From NCBI GenBank assembly GCA_900542795.1, contig UQPD01000139.1, positions 1 to 6,661 of the forward strand: a stretch of 6,661 bases of DNA. Direction: 5' to 3'. Position numbers and translations under genes: made by a program. The notes beneath the pieces were generated by a model. It saw only the letters and a program-made list of their open reading frames with translations. It did not search any database and had not been told where the DNA came from. This document shows, piece after piece, positions 4,479 to 6,661 of this stretch (its first letter is position 1; each line of letters begins with the position of its first letter). The stretch comes from an uncultured Prevotella sp. Lineage in GTDB: Bacteria > Bacteroidota > Bacteroidia > Bacteroidales > Bacteroidaceae.

Positions 4479-5372
4479 ATGAAACTTCAAAAACTCTTTA
4501 TCATAGCCCTTGCAGCTTTTTGCTGCACAGGTGCCATGGCTCAGAAAGCCAAAAAGGCAAAGAAGGGTGGCAAAAAGGTTATTGCAGCCTCAGTGCTCAC
4601 TCCTGCTCACAAAATTTTAGATGGCAAAACATTTAGCTACTCATTGGGTGTGGCACAGGGCAACAGTCTCGTAGCTTTCCTTACCAACCAATTAGGTGTA
4701 GACTCAGCTTATGTTGGCGAAGCGCTCAAAGCCATGACTTCAACAGCCAGTGAGGCAGACCGCAAGCGTGCAGCAGCCATTGCAGCTGGTTATCGTGTGG
4801 CCGAGATGAACAGCCGCAACCTTCCCATGCTCAACGAACAAGCATGTGGCAAAAAAGACTCTGCTTACATCAGCCGTAGCGAGTTCGAACGTGGTCTTGT
4901 AGAATCTGCCAATGGCATCGCTGCCATTACGCGCGACAGTGCCATGCAGCTTATCGAGGGTCAGTTCAAGTTCCAAGCCGACGTTTACAAAGCAAGGAAC
5001 GTTGAATTCTTGGCAAAGAACAAAAAGCAGAAGGGCATCATCACCCTTCCCAGTGGCTTGCAATATCAAGTAATTAGCAAGGGTAAGGGTGCTGTAGCTA
5101 CCGACTCTACCGAGGTTGACGTACACTACGAAGGAACCCTCATTGATGGCACCAAGTTCGATTCTTCATACGATCGTGGAAAACCCGCTACTTTCCGTCC
5201 TAACCAAGTAATTCCTGGATGGCGTGAAGCACTCAAACTTATGCCCGAAGGCAGTGTTTGGAAACTCTACGTGCCCTCAGAACTCGGTTATGGTGAACAA
5301 GGTGCACGTCCTAACATTCCTGGTAACTCAACTTTAATTTTCACGGTTGAAGTTATTAAGGTGAAGAAATAA
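4479..5372 (+). CDS. Periplasmic FKBP-type prolyl isomerase
   Basis: A 297-residue secreted isomerase. A Sec signal peptide (MKLQKLFIIALAAFCCTGAMA) probably ends at AMA|Q after residue 21. The Cys pair at 15-16 does not form a lipobox, so it should be soluble. The mature end is lysine-rich (KAKKAKKGGKK, 23-33). Two helical FKBP_N-like modules follow: FSYSLGVAQGNSL...DSAYVGEALKAM (52-86) and AAIAAGYRVAEMNSR...DSAYISRSEFERGLVESANG (99-146). Then come a long charged helix and the catalytic domain (about 212-297), with every pocket residue present: Tyr217, Phe227-Asp228, Phe239, Val244-Ile245, Trp248, Tyr271 and Phe288. The layout is that of Mip/FkpA-type dimeric periplasmic chaperone-isomerases. 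It lies 91 bases after the lipoprotein FKBP, beyond a terminator. An AT-rich leader (ATATAATATATATATAAT) precedes the ATG, with no Shine-Dalgarno site and no clear promoter. Confidence 0.92.
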   Translation: MKLQKLFIIALAAFCCTGAMAQKAKKAKKGGKKVIAASVLTPAHKILDGKTFSYSLGVAQGNSLVAFLTNQLGVDSAYVGEALKAMTSTASEADRKRAAAIAAGYRVAEMNSRNLPMLNEQACGKKDSAYISRSEFERGLVESANGIAAITRDSAMQLIEGQFKFQADVYKARNVEFLAKNKKQKGIITLPSGLQYQVISKGKGAVATDSTEVDVHYEGTLIDGTKFDSSYDRGKPATFRPNQVIPGWREALKLMPEGSVWKLYVPSELGYGEQGARPNIPGNSTLIFTVEVIKVKK

Positions 5373-5408
5373 TCATTGCTTCACAAACCAGCCCTTAGGC
5401 GGTAAAAT

Positions 5409-5505
5409 AATGTATAATGAATAATGTATAATGTAAAATGTGTAAGGCATGCTCCATTACACATCTTACATTATACATTATTCATTATTCATTTTGCATT
5501 ATTCA
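5409..5505. repeat. Inverted repeat built from 7-bp tandem units
   Basis: Bases 5409-5445 pair with 5457-5493 (37-bp arms, two mismatches, at 5437/5465 and 5413/5489) around the 11-nt loop GGCATGCTCCA. Each arm is itself a tandem array of heptamers. The left arm runs TGTATAA, TGAATAA, TGTATAA, TGTAAAA, TGTGTAA (5411-5445). The right arm runs TTACACA, TCTTACA, TTATACA, TTATTCA, TTATTCA, TTTTGCA, TTATTCA (5457-5505). T-rich sequence follows. I recall similar AATGTAT-type repeats in Bacteroidales intergenic DNA. The hairpin could stop transcripts after the third FKBP gene. Confidence 0.85.
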
Positions 5506-5647
5506 TTGTTTTCTCTCCCCTTCATTTTTGCATAAGATTTACAATAAACTATTCCATTCTTAGTTATACATATATGCAAATTGTATAAACGCATACACTC
5601 TTACACTTTTAAACTCTCATAGCTCCTTATAGCCCAAATATTTTTAC

Positions 5648-5655
5648 TACCTTTG
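5648..5655 (+). promoter_or_regulatory. -7 box at the glycosyltransferase start
   Basis: TACCTTTG fits TAnnTTTG exactly and ends only 4 bases before the GTG start codon at 5660. The expected transcription start coincides with the start codon. No -33 TTG is seen 19-21 bases upstream. Confidence 0.6.
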
Positions 5656-5659
5656 CAGC

Positions 5660-6553
5660 GTGATAACAACACTTTCCATATTAATACCCACATTCAACCG
5701 CGATTGTACGAACCTTGTACATACTTTAAAGATGCAGGCCGAAAAAATTTCCGGTCTGCACTATGAGGTTTTGGTGGCAGATGATGCCTCAACACTCAAC
5801 GAGGTTAAAGTTGCCAATCGCAGCATCAGACAGTGGGAAGGTTGTCAACTTGTGGAATTGGAAAGTAACATTGGTCGTGCTCGTATACGTAATTTTTTAG
5901 CACAACAAGCCAAGCATCCTTATCTCCTTTTTTTAGATAGCGACGTACAACTCGTATCTCCCAACTACTTACGCGATTATTTGCAATACGACATTCAGCC
6001 CGTGGTATATGGGGGCGTGTGCATACAGCCCAACGAGGATTTAGCGCGTCACAACTTGCGTTATCGTTATGAGCTTGCGTGTGAACCGCGTTTCAGTGTA
6101 GAGCAGCGTCGTGTATCTCCTTATCAAGGTTTTCGTACCAGTAATTTCTTAGTAAAGCGCGATTTACTTTTAGCGCATCCTTTCGACGAACGTATCCGTC
6201 ATTATGGTTACGAAGACGTTTTGTTTGGTCGTCGTCTTCTTTCAGCAGGCATTCCCGTAACGCATGTTGACAATCCTGTAGCTGTTGATGACTTCGAACC
6301 CAACGATGTGTTTTTGCGTAAAACCGACGAAGGCTTGCACACCTTGCAAAGTCTGTCGGACGAGATGTGCGAATACACCAACATCTTGGTGTGGGTACGC
6401 AAGTTGCAGCGTCTGCATCTCTCAGCCCTTGCACTGTGCTTATTCCGCATTGCGCAAGGTCCCATTAAGCGTAACCTCTTGGGTCAGTCTCCCAGCGTTA
6501 ACCTTTATAACATCTATCGTCTCTGCACTTACTTGGGCTTGAAGAAAAAGTAA
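5660..6553 (+). CDS. Family 2 glycosyltransferase
   Basis: A 297-residue GT-A fold glycosyltransferase that should move a sugar from a nucleotide-sugar donor to an acceptor, probably a surface glycan; donor and acceptor cannot be told. The motifs are LSILIPTFNRD (residues 5-15), VADDAS (39-44, nucleotide-binding Asp41/Asp42), NIGRARIRN (70-78), the metal-binding DxD-type FLDSDV (91-96, Asp93/Asp95), TSNFLVKRD (160-168) and GYEDVLFGRRL (183-193), where Glu185-Asp186 is the usual ED catalytic motif. No membrane anchor is apparent, so it works at the cytoplasmic face. The start is GTG at 5660: no in-frame ATG lies between it and the upstream stop at 5630, and the next Met would cut off the first beta strand. 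A promoter box directly precedes the start. It stands alone in this window, not in a visible glycan cluster. Confidence 0.9.
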   Translation: MITTLSILIPTFNRDCTNLVHTLKMQAEKISGLHYEVLVADDASTLNEVKVANRSIRQWEGCQLVELESNIGRARIRNFLAQQAKHPYLLFLDSDVQLVSPNYLRDYLQYDIQPVVYGGVCIQPNEDLARHNLRYRYELACEPRFSVEQRRVSPYQGFRTSNFLVKRDLLLAHPFDERIRHYGYEDVLFGRRLLSAGIPVTHVDNPVAVDDFEPNDVFLRKTDEGLHTLQSLSDEMCEYTNILVWVRKLQRLHLSALALCLFRIAQGPIKRNLLGQSPSVNLYNIYRLCTYLGLKKK

Positions 6554-6661
6554 GTTACTAGTAGTCTGTAAAGTCTAAAAGTTTAGTAAAAAGGCAATGT
6601 CTTCCTACCAAAATTGCTTTGTAATGATTTAATAGATATTTATAACTCAATCTGTTGATTA

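Noticed and set aside
6591..6620. GCAAT/ATTGC hairpin after the glycosyltransferase as a terminator
   Set aside because: The stem is 5 bp with a 14-base or longer loop and no U-run.

Overview
This looks like the edge of an assembled contig from a Bacteroidales bacterium, probably of the Prevotella/Bacteroides type. The reasons are several TAnnTTTG (-7) promoter boxes, the absence of Shine-Dalgarno sites, a cluster of FKBP-type prolyl isomerases with Bacteroidales-style export signals, and a small-RNA module whose sequence I recall from Bacteroidales intergenic regions. The species cannot be fixed from this window. Bases 1-49 are not genomic: they are an Illumina Nextera P7/i7 adapter ending in the Tn5 mosaic end. 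Genomic sequence starts at base 50.

Left part (107-1197, all minus strand): a compact cassette read as XRE-type regulator remnant -> DUF3791-like protein -> DUF3990-like ADP-ribosyltransferase-fold protein -> second DUF3791-like protein. The three intact genes are coupled (a TAATG stop/start overlap, then a 2-nt gap). The layout resembles a toxin-antitoxin or accessory defence module, with a candidate NAD-using toxin flanked by two small related helical proteins. The regulator reading frame just upstream is broken. No consensus promoter is visible for the operon.

Middle (about 1198-2048): roughly 850 bases without a convincing gene, but with structure. An imperfect inverted repeat (1552-1570 / 1990-2011) encloses six ATTTATG(A) motifs and a self-contained minus-strand small-RNA unit. 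That unit has a textbook TTG-N19-TATCTTTG promoter, about 65 nt of transcript, and a perfect hairpin followed by eight U.

Right-centre (2049-5372): a CobB-type sirtuin deacylase on the minus strand is divergent from three FKBP-type peptidyl-prolyl isomerases on the plus strand. Each promoter in the shared region has its own -7 box. The three FKBPs appear to serve three compartments: the first has no signal peptide (cytoplasm), the second is a lipoprotein, and the third has a Sec signal peptide (periplasm). The first two are 30 nt apart. A strong GAAA-loop terminator separates the second from the third. The two exported enzymes share a doubled N-terminal helical module that the cytoplasmic one has only once.

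Right end (5373-6661): a 37-bp-arm inverted repeat made of 7-bp tandem units, then a family 2 glycosyltransferase. Its GTG start lies directly after a TACCTTTG promoter box, so the message is probably leaderless. The last ~100 bases hold no recognisable gene. The strongest candidate for a little-described system is the DUF3791-DUF3990-DUF3791 cassette with its dead regulator; the small-RNA-bearing repeat unit is second.
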